A stretch of 36,991 nucleotides of DNA from Aquihabitans sp. (GTDB lineage Bacteria > Actinomycetota > Acidimicrobiia > Acidimicrobiales > Iamiaceae), in contig JANXNS010000154.1 of the NCBI GenBank assembly GCA_025353965.1, positions 1 to 36,991 of the forward strand, read 5' to 3'. Made by a program: the position numbers and the translations under genes. The notes below the pieces were generated by a model that saw nothing but the letters and a program-made list of their open reading frames with translations, ran no database searches and was not told the DNA's origin. Shown one piece after another: positions 8,645 to 18,826 of the stretch. Numbering within the stretch: the stretch's first letter is position 1; each line of letters starts with the position of its first letter.

Positions 8645-9985
8645 CTAATGGGGCTCGACCGTCTTACTCGTTGGGGTGAGCGGTGCGCTGGCACGAAGCT
8701 GCTCCAACATGTCCCAATAGGCGGGGAAGGTCTTGGCCACGCATCCTGGATCAGAGATGCGGATCCCGTCGGCCGCCAGCCCGAGCAGGGCAAAGCTCAT
8801 GGCCATCCGGTGGTCCTCTGAGGTTTCGATCACCGCAGGGACCGGGTGTCCGGGTTGGATGGTCCAGCCGTCGGGGTCCACCACGACCTCAATCCCGCAC
8901 CGGGTGAGCTCGGTGGCGACGGCCTGAATGCGGTCGATCTCCTTGTGCCGGATGAAATCGATACCCGTCACGGTGACGGCCTCCGCCGCGAACGGTGCCA
9001 GCACGGCTAGCGTCTGGGCCGTATCGGAAAAATAGTTGAGATCAAAGCTGCCGCCCCGTAGCGCACCTCGCTCAGCGCGAACTTCGGTCCCGGAGTGGTC
9101 CTGGGTGACCGTTGCGCCCATCTCCGCCAACACGTGGGCGAAGGCGATGTCGCCCTGGAGGGCTCGGTCGGTGAGGCCCAGGACCTTCACCCGGCCCCCG
9201 CAGATTGCGGCCGCGGCTAGCGGGTAGGACGCAGCACTGGCGTCCGGCTCCACGTCGTAGGTGCGGCCGAGATAGCCGGACGGGGCAACGGCAAAGGTCC
9301 GCTGATCTGGTTGTTCGATCGATGCACCAAACGCCTCCATCACCGAGATGGTGAGGGCGACGTAGGGGCGCGAAACGAGTTCCGTGGTGAGCTCGATGAC
9401 GAGGCCATCCGGAAGGCAAGGCGCTATGAGGAGCAGCCCCGATAGGAACTGACTGGATGCGTCGCCGGGCACTTGGACGATGCCGCTGCGGAGCCCATCC
9501 CCGGAGATGCTGGCGGGGAGATGGCCGGCTTGGCCTTGCTCCTCCACTGCTGCGCCCAGGCCGCGCAGGGCCTCGAACGTGGTGGCCATGGGCCGGGCCT
9601 GCATCTGTTCGTGGGCCGTGACCTGGTAGGTTCCGCGCCCGAGCGCCAGGAGCGGCAGGGCAAAACGTGCGGTGGTACCGGATTGACCGACGTCGATGAG
9701 CTGGTCCGTGGGCGGCAGCTGGCCACCGCTGCCGATCACACTCAGGCACGCCCCTGCCTCATCGGCCGCTACCTCCAGCCCAACGGCGCGGAGCACACCG
9801 ATCATGGCCTCGGTGTCGTCCGCAAAGAGCGCCCCGGTGAGCGTGGACGACCCGACCGCGAGTGCTGCACATACCAGCGCCCGGTTGGTGACGGACTTGG
9901 ACCCGGGCACGCGTACGTCTGCATCGAGCGGGCCGAGAACGGGGCCCACGGGGTAGGGATCGGGGAGAGACAACAGGCGGGACAT
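8645..9985 (-). CDS. aroA: 3-phosphoshikimate 1-carboxyvinyltransferase (EPSP synthase)
   Basis: AroA joins phosphoenolpyruvate to shikimate-3-phosphate in the chorismate pathway. The 446-residue protein shows VPGSKSVTNR (Lys30, Ser31, Arg35), QSGTTAR around Arg107, SSQFLSG at 177-183, the catalytic Asp321 (FSDTAQTLA), KEIDR with Glu349, EDHRMAM at 390-396 and the C-terminal Lys418 (GCVAKTFP). All the residues expected for catalysis are present. The glycine equivalent to the glyphosate-contact position of sensitive enzymes is kept in QSGTT, so no resistance-type change is apparent, though sensitivity cannot be read from sequence alone. It starts 3 bases after tyrA, in the chorismate part of the scpA operon. 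Confidence 0.96.
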   Translation of the reverse strand: MSRLLSLPDPYPVGPVLGPLDADVRVPGSKSVTNRALVCAALAVGSSTLTGALFADDTEAMIGVLRAVGLEVAADEAGACLSVIGSGGQLPPTDQLIDVGQSGTTARFALPLLALGRGTYQVTAHEQMQARPMATTFEALRGLGAAVEEQGQAGHLPASISGDGLRSGIVQVPGDASSQFLSGLLLIAPCLPDGLVIELTTELVSRPYVALTISVMEAFGASIEQPDQRTFAVAPSGYLGRTYDVEPDASAASYPLAAAAICGGRVKVLGLTDRALQGDIAFAHVLAEMGATVTQDHSGTEVRAERGALRGGSFDLNYFSDTAQTLAVLAPFAAEAVTVTGIDFIRHKEIDRIQAVATELTRCGIEVVVDPDGWTIQPGHPVPAVIETSEDHRMAMSFALLGLAADGIRISDPGCVAKTFPAYWDMLEQLRASAPLTPTSKTVEPH

Positions 9986-9988
9986 GAG

Positions 9989-11062
9989 TCAGCCGAGGTA
10001 CTGGACGGCGGGCCGGTAGCCCCGCTCGACCAGACCGATCCGAAAGGCCTCAGCCCGAACGGTGTCGACCAACAAGATCAGGACCCCCCGATCACCCTCG
10101 CTGGAGTGGGCAATTTCGATGTCGGCGATGTTGATGGCCATCTCGCTGGCAAAGGTGGTGACGTCGGCGATGACGCCATCGCGGTCCGGTACCGGAATGC
10201 GGATCTCCGCCACCTCCGCGGGGTGGACGATGCGGCTGGGCAGGTTGCGCCTTGCCTGTTGTGCCCGCTCGAGCGTCGCGAGCAACCGATCCCGTTGCCC
10301 GTCGGCCACCATGGTCCGCAGGTCGCCAAGCTCGACGACGAGCCGATCAATGACGTCAACGATTGCGTCCTGATTTTCCGCGCAGATATCGGGCCAAATC
10401 GTTGGGGTCCCGGCTGCGATACGGGTCATATCCCGGAAACCGCCAGCCGCCAGGCGAAGGAGGGCAACGTGCTCCTCTGCCCGTTCGTCGGCAATACCCA
10501 TGAGTGCAGCAGCGGTGAGATGGGGCACATGGGAGACGACCGCGACCAATGCGTCGTGGCGGTCAGGAGCGAGGGCAACCACCTCCGCGCCGAGAAGCCG
10601 TACCACCGAAGCCACCACGCTGTAGTGATCAGAGTCGGTGTCCGCTACCGGCGTGAGCACCCATACGGCTCCCTCGAAGAGATCGGGCGTTGCCCCCTCC
10701 ACCCCGAGCTGTTCTGAGCCAGCCATCGGGTGCCCGCCGACGAAGCGCGGATTGGACACCGCGGCGACGACCGAAGCCTTGACGGAGCCAACATCGGTCA
10801 CGATCCCGGTGGTAACCGACAGCGCCCGCTGTACCTCGGCCGGAATGGATCGAACCGGTGAGGCAACAAAGGTGATAGCGGAGTTGGGGTCCAGCCCGAT
10901 GGCGTCGATAACCCCAAGCTCGAGCGCCCGCTGCTCAGCCGCTGGCTCCAGATCGGTTCCCGAGACGTGCCAGCCGTTGGCTCGAAGGGCCAAGCCAATG
11001 GAGCCACCGACGAGCCCGGTGCCGATGATGGAGGCCCGTTGAGGGCCCGGAGAATCTGCCAT
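9989..11062 (-). CDS. tyrA: Prephenate dehydrogenase with C-terminal ACT domain
   Basis: TyrA oxidatively decarboxylates prephenate to 4-hydroxyphenylpyruvate in tyrosine synthesis. From the ATG at 11062 the protein has 357 residues: a Rossmann nucleotide-binding motif GTGLVGGSIG (14-23), GGHPMAGSEQLG with the catalytic-type histidine, a second histidine region SHVPHLTA, and an ACT domain over roughly the last 75 residues (EIRIPVPDRDGVIADVT...), the usual site of tyrosine feedback. The frame remains open upstream to 11242, but that part overlaps aroH and encodes only low-complexity residues, so it was dropped. It lies 10 bases after aroH, which makes prephenate, and 3 bases before aroA. Confidence 0.95.
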   Translation of the reverse strand: MADSPGPQRASIIGTGLVGGSIGLALRANGWHVSGTDLEPAAEQRALELGVIDAIGLDPNSAITFVASPVRSIPAEVQRALSVTTGIVTDVGSVKASVVAAVSNPRFVGGHPMAGSEQLGVEGATPDLFEGAVWVLTPVADTDSDHYSVVASVVRLLGAEVVALAPDRHDALVAVVSHVPHLTAAALMGIADERAEEHVALLRLAAGGFRDMTRIAAGTPTIWPDICAENQDAIVDVIDRLVVELGDLRTMVADGQRDRLLATLERAQQARRNLPSRIVHPAEVAEIRIPVPDRDGVIADVTTFASEMAINIADIEIAHSSEGDRGVLILLVDTVRAEAFRIGLVERGYRPAVQYLG

Positions 11063-11072
11063 GACGCGCGCC

Positions 11073-11441
11073 CTAGCCGGGCAGGTCGTCGCGGAGGCTG
11101 ACCGCGCCTTCGAGGTAGATGTGTCTGAGTTCGCTTCGGGCGCGGCTCGTGGTGAGGTGGGCCAGGACGCGGATGCACAGCGCCATGCTCCCTGGCACCG
11201 GGATTTCTCGGGCGCACAGCAGGGGCACATCCCCAAGACCAATGGTCCGAGCGCCCGCCGCGGGGAACGCGGAGGTGAGGTCCTCGCTCACGGTGAACAA
11301 GATGCTGATGAGGTCGTCGTGATCCACGCCGTTGCGCTCGAACATTTCTTCCAGCAAGGTGATGGTCCGCGCCATGATCTGCTCGGGCGTGTCGGAGTCG
11401 ACGGTGGTCGCGCCACGGAGGGCTCGCACGGCTGGAGACAT
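11073..11441 (-). CDS. aroH: Chorismate mutase, AroH class
   Basis: AroH rearranges chorismate to prephenate. The 122-residue protein aligns along its length with the Bacillus subtilis-type trimeric enzyme: LRGATTV with Arg9, Cys76 and Glu79 (LLCAREIPVPG), Arg91 (CIRVLAH) and Tyr109 with HIYLEGAVSLR near the end. This class differs from the helical AroQ mutases typical of many actinobacteria. It stands immediately upstream of tyrA, which uses its product, and two genes upstream of aroA; the small group forms a local chorismate-to-tyrosine branch. It starts 10 bases after the pseudouridine synthase gene. Confidence 0.95.
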   Translation of the reverse strand: MSPAVRALRGATTVDSDTPEQIMARTITLLEEMFERNGVDHDDLISILFTVSEDLTSAFPAAGARTIGLGDVPLLCAREIPVPGSMALCIRVLAHLTTSRARSELRHIYLEGAVSLRDDLPG

Positions 11442-11451
11442 GGCGGCGATG

Positions 11452-12201
11452 CTACCGACCGGTGGGGTCGGGCTTGGCGACCGTTGCCACTAGGCGCTCC
11501 AGCGCCCGGAGTTCATCCAGGTCCAATTCACGCCAGGCTCCGGGCGCCAACCGCCGGTCCGTGATCGGGCCGATCTTGGTGCGGATCAACCGTTGGACGG
11601 GGTGCCCAACCGCATCCAACATGCGCCGGACCTGACGATTGCGACCCTCGTGAATGGTGAGGCGCACAAGCGTCGGGGCAACCAACGAGGCCTGCGCGGG
11701 CGCGGTGAGGCCGTCCTCGAGCTCAACGCCCTCCCGGAGGCGACGCAGCGCGGCTCGGGATGGCTCGCCTTTCACCTCGGCGAGGTACTCCTTTTCGACC
11801 CCATGTGAAGGATGGGTGATCCGGTTGGCCAGCTCGCCATCGTTGGTGAGCAGCAACAGTCCCTCCGTGTCGAGATCGAGGCGGCCGACGGGAAATACCC
11901 TTGGCTCGGCGGGGACCAGGCCCACCACGGTCGGGCGCCCCTGTGGGTCAGATGCGGTGGTGACGACACCCGCCGGTTTGTTGAGTAGGTAATAGATGAG
12001 ACCGGGGCGGACACCGATTGGGGCGCCGTCTACCTCGACGAGGTCGGTTTCGGCCTCTACCCGCCGTCCCAGTTCGGCGATCTCACCGTTGACCGTGACC
12101 CGGCCGTCTTCGATCAGGTCCTCGCACACACGCCGGCTGCCGATACCGACCCGAGCCAAGACCTTCTGGAGGCGCTCGCCGGTGTGTTGATCATCGACCA
12201 T
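11452..12201 (-). CDS. rluB: 23S rRNA pseudouridine synthase, RsuA/RluB family
   Basis: The 249-residue protein has an N-terminal S4 RNA-binding domain (about 8-55: ERLQKVLARVGIGSRRVCEDLIEDGRVTVNG) and a catalytic domain with LLNKPAGVVTT, GRLDLDTEGLLLLTNDG (catalytic aspartate Asp109) and EGRNRQVRRM. By family these enzymes isomerise a single uridine in large-subunit rRNA, as RluB does at helix 89; the exact target cannot be assigned from the sequence. The ATG shares one base with the TGA of scpB. The scpA-scpB-pseudouridine synthase order is conserved across actinobacteria and Firmicutes. Confidence 0.93.
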   Translation of the reverse strand: MVDDQHTGERLQKVLARVGIGSRRVCEDLIEDGRVTVNGEIAELGRRVEAETDLVEVDGAPIGVRPGLIYYLLNKPAGVVTTASDPQGRPTVVGLVPAEPRVFPVGRLDLDTEGLLLLTNDGELANRITHPSHGVEKEYLAEVKGEPSRAALRRLREGVELEDGLTAPAQASLVAPTLVRLTIHEGRNRQVRRMLDAVGHPVQRLIRTKIGPITDRRLAPGAWRELDLDELRALERLVATVAKPDPTGR

Positions 12202-12854
12202 CAGGACGGCGCCGGGCCTGGCTCGCTATCGGTGCCCATCTCCTGCTCCCCGTCGGAGCGGATGGTCTGCCCCTCCAGTGGAGCGCGGTCGACAGGATCG
12301 GCCCGCAGCGTGCGTTCGAGCGCTTCCATGATGTCGGTTCCAGGGAAGAGATCTCCTAGAGGTGGCAGATCGGCGAGGGTGGCCAGACCGAGCCGCTCAA
12401 GGAACTCATTCGTTGTGCCGAACAACGTTGCCTGCCCCGGGCCAGTGTCTCTGGCGGTCTCCGCTATGTAGCCCCGTTGCTGCAGCGTGCGCATGACTCC
12501 ATCCACGTTGACGCCGCGGATGGCGGCCACCTGCGCGCGAGACACGGGTTGCTTGTAGGCAACGATGGCCAAGGTCTCCAGCGCCGCGGAGGAAAGACGG
12601 GCGCTTTGGCCTTCCAGTACGAAACGTTCGACGTACGGAGCTAGCTCGCTGTTGCTCTGGAATCGGTACCCGCCCGCCACCATCACCAGCTCAAAGCCCC
12701 GATCCTGGGCGACATAGCCCGCCGCCAACTGGGTGCAGAGCTCCTCCACCCGGGCCGGAGGGATTTCCAGCAGTTGGGCTAGCAGATGCGGGTCCACCGG
12801 CTCCTGAGCCACCATCAGAATGGCTTCGATCGCCTTTTCGGCCTCGGCGGCCAC
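12201..12854 (-). CDS. scpB: Segregation and condensation protein B
   Basis: ScpB is the winged-helix dimer that binds the kleisin ScpA and, with Smc, compacts and segregates the chromosome. The 217-residue protein carries family sequences AIEAILMVAQEPV, LSSAALETLAIVAYKQPVSRAQVAAIRGVNVDGVMRTL and ARDTGPGQATLFGTTNEFLERLGL. The C-terminal 35 or so residues are acidic and probably disordered. It starts 2 bases after scpA and overlaps the pseudouridine synthase gene by one base. No smc gene is in the window. Confidence 0.95.
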   Translation of the reverse strand: MAAEAEKAIEAILMVAQEPVDPHLLAQLLEIPPARVEELCTQLAAGYVAQDRGFELVMVAGGYRFQSNSELAPYVERFVLEGQSARLSSAALETLAIVAYKQPVSRAQVAAIRGVNVDGVMRTLQQRGYIAETARDTGPGQATLFGTTNEFLERLGLATLADLPPLGDLFPGTDIMEALERTLRADPVDRAPLEGQTIRSDGEQEMGTDSEPGPAPS

Positions 12855-12856
12855 GA

Positions 12857-13654
12857 TCAGCCCTCGTAGACGTCGATACGACTGGCGAGGTCCGCAAAGA
12901 CCGACCGATCGTCGTCTTCCACCTCGCCCCCCAGCCAGGTGATGGTGAGATCGCCGAAGGTCTTGGGCTGGTCCAGCTCGATGAGGCCTTGCTTGTAGAG
13001 CTCAAGAACGGCAAGAAACCGGATGACTACGTCCAGCCGCTCGACGAACGAATCGGTGAGGGCCCGGAACGAGATAATGCCGACGCGAGGGAGTTCATCA
13101 ACGAGTTCGGACACGGCTTCGGTGACGCTGATGCGCGAGGGGGCGATGTGGTCCGTCTCCACCCGTAGCACCGGCTTGGGCGTGAGCGCCCGGACAAACG
13201 CAGCATGGAGATCTGGGCCAGTAACCCCGGCTAGGAGGTCTGGAGCGAGATCGACGTAACGCTCGTCGAGACCGGCCGTGCGAGGGAACGAATGGCTGGC
13301 GGCATCGGCCAAGGCGGAGAACAACCGGGCCGCATCTTTGAAGGTCTTGCACTCCACGAGCCGGGCCAGGAGCAAATCGCGCTCCTCCCAAAGGGAGAAC
13401 TCATCGTCCAGGTCAAGTTCGGTGTCCCCGGGGAGCAAGCGGCGGGTCTTGAGTTCCACCAGGGTGGCGGCAATGAGCAGGAATTCTGTGGCCACCTCGA
13501 GGTCCAGGTGGTCCATCTTCTCGAGCTCGGCGAGGTAGGCGTCCACGATGCGCGCCAGTGAAATTTCGTACAGATCGACCTGCTCGCCAATGATCAAGTG
13601 CAGGAGAAGATCGAACGGTCCCTCGAACCCCGTGGTGTGCACCTCATAAGCCAT
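12857..13654 (-). CDS. scpA: Segregation and condensation protein A (kleisin)
   Basis: ScpA bridges the Smc heads. The 265-residue protein has the N-terminal kleisin segment (GFEGPFDLLLHLIIGEQVDLYEISLARIVDAYLAEL), the central EVATEFLLIAATLVELKTRRLLP, and the C-terminal winged-helix region (VIRFLAVLELYKQGLIELDQ). It heads an eight-gene operon with gaps of ten bases or less. The ATG at 13654 has a TACATT hexamer 6 bases upstream and no proper Shine-Dalgarno, suggesting a leaderless message. trpS diverges from the other side of the 103-base gap. Confidence 0.95.
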   Translation of the reverse strand: MAYEVHTTGFEGPFDLLLHLIIGEQVDLYEISLARIVDAYLAELEKMDHLDLEVATEFLLIAATLVELKTRRLLPGDTELDLDDEFSLWEERDLLLARLVECKTFKDAARLFSALADAASHSFPRTAGLDERYVDLAPDLLAGVTGPDLHAAFVRALTPKPVLRVETDHIAPSRISVTEAVSELVDELPRVGIISFRALTDSFVERLDVVIRFLAVLELYKQGLIELDQPKTFGDLTITWLGGEVEDDDRSVFADLASRIDVYEG

Positions 13655-13660
13655 TCCCCC

Positions 13661-13666
13661 AATGTA
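13661..13666 (-). promoter_or_regulatory. Candidate leaderless -10 element for the scpA operon
   Basis: The minus strand reads TACATT (TANNNT) followed by GGGGGA and the ATG at 13654, a 6-base gap. Just upstream lie the short dyads TGTA-GT-TACA (13663-13672) and ACAC-CA-GTGT, which could be an operator; both are too short to call. Confidence 0.4.
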
Positions 13667-13743
13667 GTTACACCAGTGTGGTTTCGTCCAGGGTCCACGC
13701 CGAGAACCTCACATTGTTATGACGGCCGCCAGACACCGCACCG

Positions 13744-13749
13744 TAGGAT
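13744..13749 (+). promoter_or_regulatory. Candidate leaderless -10 element for trpS
   Basis: TAGGAT ends 8 bases before the ATG at 13758 and no Shine-Dalgarno lies between. A TTGTTA at 13714-13719 is too far upstream (24-base spacer) to be a standard -35 partner. Confidence 0.45.
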
Positions 13750-13757
13750 CGCCGCCC

Positions 13758-14777
13758 ATGACCCGCGTCTTTTCCGGCATCAAGCCCACCGGCAACGTCC
13801 ATCTCGGCAATGTGTTGGGCGCGCTCGTGCACTGGGTAGACGATCAGCATCGGGCCGACAGCATCTATTGCGTGGTCGATCTTCACGCCCTGACCGTCCA
13901 ACAGGACCCCGCCGAGCTCCGCCAGACCACCTTTCGGTTGGCCCAAGCGCTTTTGGCCATCGGGCTGGACCCATCCGTTTGTACCCTGTTTGTTCAGAGT
14001 CACGTTCACGAGCACGCCGAGCTGGCGTGGCTCATGGAATGCACGGCGTCCCACGGCGAGTTGAGCCGTATGACACAGTTCAAGGACAAGTCAACCAAGG
14101 CCGGTCAAGGCTTCGTCTCCGGTGGCCTTTTCACCTACCCCGCCCTCATGGCTGCCGACATTCTCTTGTACGACACAAACCAGGTCCCGGTGGGCGATGA
14201 TCAGCGCCAGCATGTGGAGCTCACCCGAGACGTGGCCGAGCGATTCAACAGCCGTTACGGCCCTACGTTTGTGATCCCGGAAGCGACGTTCCCAACCACC
14301 GGCGCCCGGGTCATGGACCTCCAGGACCCGACCTCCAAAATGTCCAAGTCGCAGGACCACGCGCCGGGCACCATCTTGCTCCTCGACGAGCCCAAGACCA
14401 TTGAAAAGAAGTTCAAGCGGGCCGTGACCGACACCGAGTCCGAGGTCCGCTTCGACCTTGCCGCCAAGCCGGGAGTGTCCAACCTGCTGTCGATCTTGGG
14501 GGCAGCAACTGGCCGGACGCCGGAGCAGGCGGCCGTTGGATACACGCAATACGGCCCGCTCAAAGCCGACACTGCCGCCGCGGTGATCGAACGCCTGGCA
14601 CCGATTCAGGCCCGTTACGCAGAACTTGGCCGCGACCCCAGTGAGCTAACCCGCACCCTGGCTGCGGGGGCAGCCAAAGCAACAGAGATAGCGGCTCCGA
14701 CCCTGGCCCGGGCCCAGGCCAACATCGGTCTCCTCCCCCCCAACTCATCGACGTCAGTCGTCGTCGGCGTCCTTTAG
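13758..14777 (+). CDS. trpS: Tryptophanyl-tRNA synthetase
   Basis: TrpRS charges tRNA-Trp. The 339-residue class I enzyme has the HIGH-type motif in PTGNVHLGN (10-18) and KMSKS at 194-198. MECTASHGELSRMTQFKDKS, GLFTYPALMAADILLYDTNQVPVGDDQRQHVELTRD and VMDLQDPTSKMSKS are family blocks. The frame is open 13 codons further upstream, but homologues begin at TRVFSGIKPTG and the -10 candidate sits inside that extension. Its last 24 bases overlap the end of the convergent HD-domain gene. No T-box or tryptophan leader was seen in the 103 bases upstream. Confidence 0.96.
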   Translation: MTRVFSGIKPTGNVHLGNVLGALVHWVDDQHRADSIYCVVDLHALTVQQDPAELRQTTFRLAQALLAIGLDPSVCTLFVQSHVHEHAELAWLMECTASHGELSRMTQFKDKSTKAGQGFVSGGLFTYPALMAADILLYDTNQVPVGDDQRQHVELTRDVAERFNSRYGPTFVIPEATFPTTGARVMDLQDPTSKMSKSQDHAPGTILLLDEPKTIEKKFKRAVTDTESEVRFDLAAKPGVSNLLSILGAATGRTPEQAAVGYTQYGPLKADTAAAVIERLAPIQARYAELGRDPSELTRTLAAGAAKATEIAAPTLARAQANIGLLPPNSSTSVVVGVL

Positions 14778-15272
14778 GGCTTGGCCCACTTCCAGCGGGA
14801 CCGTCCAATCCTTCGGCGCTAGGTGGTGTTGTTCGGCCCAGGCCACCGTGAGCGGAGCTGACCCAGCCAGACCCAGCAGCTCGCTGCCCAGACGGGGATG
14901 CTCTACATAGAGCCCGACCCTTCGGGTAAAGCCGCGGGTTTCACTCCACGCGAAGGCTTGGTCCCTACCGGCCAGCTTGACCGACAACGTGGCAATGACC
15001 CGGCCGTAGGTGCCCAGTCCGGACACCGTCTTCCCGCAGTCGTGCAAGAGCGCCGCGGCAAGAATGGGACGGGTCGCCTGCTCGCCCAGGGTGGCCTGCG
15101 CCCGGCGAGCGACACCAACCCCATGACGACGGTCCGTCGCGCTCATCTTGTGCCAGATATCTTGTTCGCCCGCGAGCAACTGTTCGAGGGTCCAGGCCCG
15201 ATCAGCCGCCTTTGGCCCGATGGGAAGGATCGACCCAAAGAACCGCTTCGCCAAGTGGAGCGCGCCTGCCAT
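14754..15272 (-). CDS. HD-domain protein
   Basis: The 172-residue protein carries an HD-type site: His50 (DRRHGVGVA), His77-Asp78 (ALLHDCGK), His125 (YVEHPRLG), His149/150 (EQHHLAP) and Asp168 near the C-terminus. Such proteins hydrolyse phosphoesters, but the substrate is unknown. A hydrophobic stretch at about 86-101 is too weak to call a membrane segment. The ATG at 15272 lies 5 bases after the DksA/TraR-like gene, so the two are probably cotranscribed; the frame extends to 15350, but only inside that gene. The tail is acidic (ALKDADDD) and overlaps the convergent trpS end by 24 bases. Confidence 0.75.
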   Translation of the reverse strand: MAGALHLAKRFFGSILPIGPKAADRAWTLEQLLAGEQDIWHKMSATDRRHGVGVARRAQATLGEQATRPILAAALLHDCGKTVSGLGTYGRVIATLSVKLAGRDQAFAWSETRGFTRRVGLYVEHPRLGSELLGLAGSAPLTVAWAEQHHLAPKDWTVPLEVGQALKDADDD

Positions 15273-15277
15273 CTCGC

Positions 15278-15604
15278 TCAGGCGTGGTCGATGCAAAAAC
15301 GGGTGGCGGGCATGGCCTCGAGACGAACGTCGGTAATGGCCGTTGCGCATACCTCGCAGTACCCGTACGTCCCCGCATCGAGGCGCCGAAGGGCGGCCTC
15401 AACCTCCGCCAACTGATCTCGGAAGTTCGCCGCCAGCGTGAGGTTCTCGTTTTGCTCGGCGGCAACCTGTCCGGAGTCCGCGAAGTTCTCGTCGAAATCG
15501 GGTGCCGCTGAGCCATCCTTCTCTAGCTCGGAAAGTTGCCGACTGAGGTCCGTACGCTCGGTTTCAAGATCGGCTCGCAGCTTGGAGGTATCGGTCGTGG
15601 CCAT
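15278..15604 (-). CDS. DksA/TraR-family zinc-finger protein
   Basis: The 108-residue protein has a long N-terminal helical hairpin (about 8-75) and a C-terminal zinc finger, Cys83-x2-Cys86-x17-Cys104-x2-His107. The usual fourth cysteine is a histidine, which can still bind zinc. The helical tip DFDENFADSGQVAAEQNE is acidic, as in DksA, which reaches into the RNA polymerase secondary channel and changes promoter use with ppGpp; whether this shorter protein does so is unknown. It has its own candidate leaderless promoter 6 bases before the ATG. The stop is followed after 5 bases by the HD-domain gene. Confidence 0.88.
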   Translation of the reverse strand: MATTDTSKLRADLETERTDLSRQLSELEKDGSAAPDFDENFADSGQVAAEQNENLTLAANFRDQLAEVEAALRRLDAGTYGYCEVCATAITDVRLEAMPATRFCIDHA

Positions 15605-15610
15605 GGCGAC

Positions 15611-15616
15611 AGGCTA
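15611..15616 (-). promoter_or_regulatory. Candidate leaderless -10 element for the DksA/TraR-like gene
   Basis: The minus strand reads TAGCCT followed by GTCGCC and the ATG at 15604. The same hexamer with the same 6-base gap precedes the phasin-like gene at 29617-29622. It lies in the 45-base gap after xerD, implying a promoter separate from the pyrG unit. Confidence 0.5.
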
Positions 15617-15649
15617 CCCATCCAACCTGGTGGGGAGGATCGATGGTGG

Positions 15650-16588
15650 TCAGGGCTGTACGCGGGCCCGGGGGTGGGCGGACCGGTAGACGGACTGGAG
15701 CCGCTCGGTCGACACCAACGTGTACACCTGGGTGGTGCTTATCGAGGCGTGGCCCAAGAGCTCCTGTACGGTCCGAATGTCGGCCCCGTGGTCGAGCATG
15801 TGGGTGGCGCAGGAATGGCGAAGCACATGGGGACTCAGCCTCCCCTGAAGCCCAACCCGCTCCCCCGCCTTGCGTACCGCCATCCAGGCTCCCTGGCGTG
15901 AGAGTCGCCCACCACGGGTGTTCAACAGGAGGGCCTCCGCATCTCCTCGGCGAGCCCATTGGTCTGGCTCGAGCAGGGGGCGGCCGGACGCCTCCAGCCA
16001 AGCCACGATGGCCACGATGGCGTGACGACCGAGCGGGACGATGCGTTCCTTGGATCCTTTGCCGAATGCCCGAAGCAGTCCAGCATCGAGATCCACGTCG
16101 GCCAGCGACAGCCCGACGAGTTCGGAGATGCGCAGCCCAGTTCCGTAAAGGACCTCCAGGACTACGCGGTCGCGGCGAGCGAATGGGTCGTCACCCTCCA
16201 CCGCCCCAAGAAGTTGGGAGACCTCCTCCTCGCTCAGCGCCTTGGGAAGGCCACGAGGAACCTTGGGCATCGCGATGTCGGCCGACGGATCGGGCACTCC
16301 ATCGGTCTCCTCGGCCAGAAACCGATGGAGACCCCGCACCGCAACCAACGACCGCTTCACCGAGGATGCGGCCCTACCGCCGCGGCGTAGGTGACCGACG
16401 TAGGCCTCCAGGTCCGCCTCGGTTACTTCCGCCACGGAGAGACCGCGCTCGGTAAGCCAAGCAACGTAGGCCCGCAAATCAAGGCGGTAGGCGTTGAGCG
16501 TGTTGACCGATCGGCCCCGCTCGACGCGTAACCAGGTTAGGAGGTCCGTCACCTCGATGGGGACGTCACCATCGGAAAGGTCGACCAC
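15650..16588 (-). CDS. xerD: Site-specific tyrosine recombinase XerD
   Basis: XerD, with XerC, resolves chromosome dimers at dif. The 312-residue protein has an N-terminal SAM-like core-binding domain (about 10-95) and the catalytic residues Arg153 (GTGLRISEL), the lysine of GKGSKER (176-182), His254 and Arg257 (HVLRHS), His280 (LGHAS) and the nucleophile Tyr289 (TQVYT). Length and context point to housekeeping XerD rather than a mobile integrase: it follows pyrG and the Nudix gene as in M. tuberculosis Rv1699-Rv1701, and there is no phage or att-like sequence around. It begins 11 bases after the Nudix stop. Confidence 0.94.
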   Translation of the reverse strand: MVDLSDGDVPIEVTDLLTWLRVERGRSVNTLNAYRLDLRAYVAWLTERGLSVAEVTEADLEAYVGHLRRGGRAASSVKRSLVAVRGLHRFLAEETDGVPDPSADIAMPKVPRGLPKALSEEEVSQLLGAVEGDDPFARRDRVVLEVLYGTGLRISELVGLSLADVDLDAGLLRAFGKGSKERIVPLGRHAIVAIVAWLEASGRPLLEPDQWARRGDAEALLLNTRGGRLSRQGAWMAVRKAGERVGLQGRLSPHVLRHSCATHMLDHGADIRTVQELLGHASISTTQVYTLVSTERLQSVYRSAHPRARVQP

Positions 16589-16599
16589 GGCTGACGAAC

Positions 16600-18824
<2,225 letters not shown>

Positions 18825-18826
18825 TC

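Noticed and set aside
9473-10717. Long plus-strand open frame of about 414 codons opposite aroA and tyrA
   Set aside because: It is antisense to two certain genes, shows no recognisable domain and arises from GC-rich third codon positions.
11063-11242. Sixty-residue N-terminal extension of tyrA
   Set aside because: It overlaps aroH and has low-complexity residues. The ATG at 11062 directly precedes the Rossmann motif.
13663-13680. Dyads TGTAGTTACA and ACACCAGTGT between scpA and trpS as an operator
   Set aside because: The arms are only four bases and overlap the scpA -10; too weak to claim without conservation data.
15650-16588. xerD as the integrase of a mobile element
   Set aside because: It sits in a conserved chromosomal block with pyrG and the Nudix gene, and there are no phage genes, att repeats or tRNA nearby.
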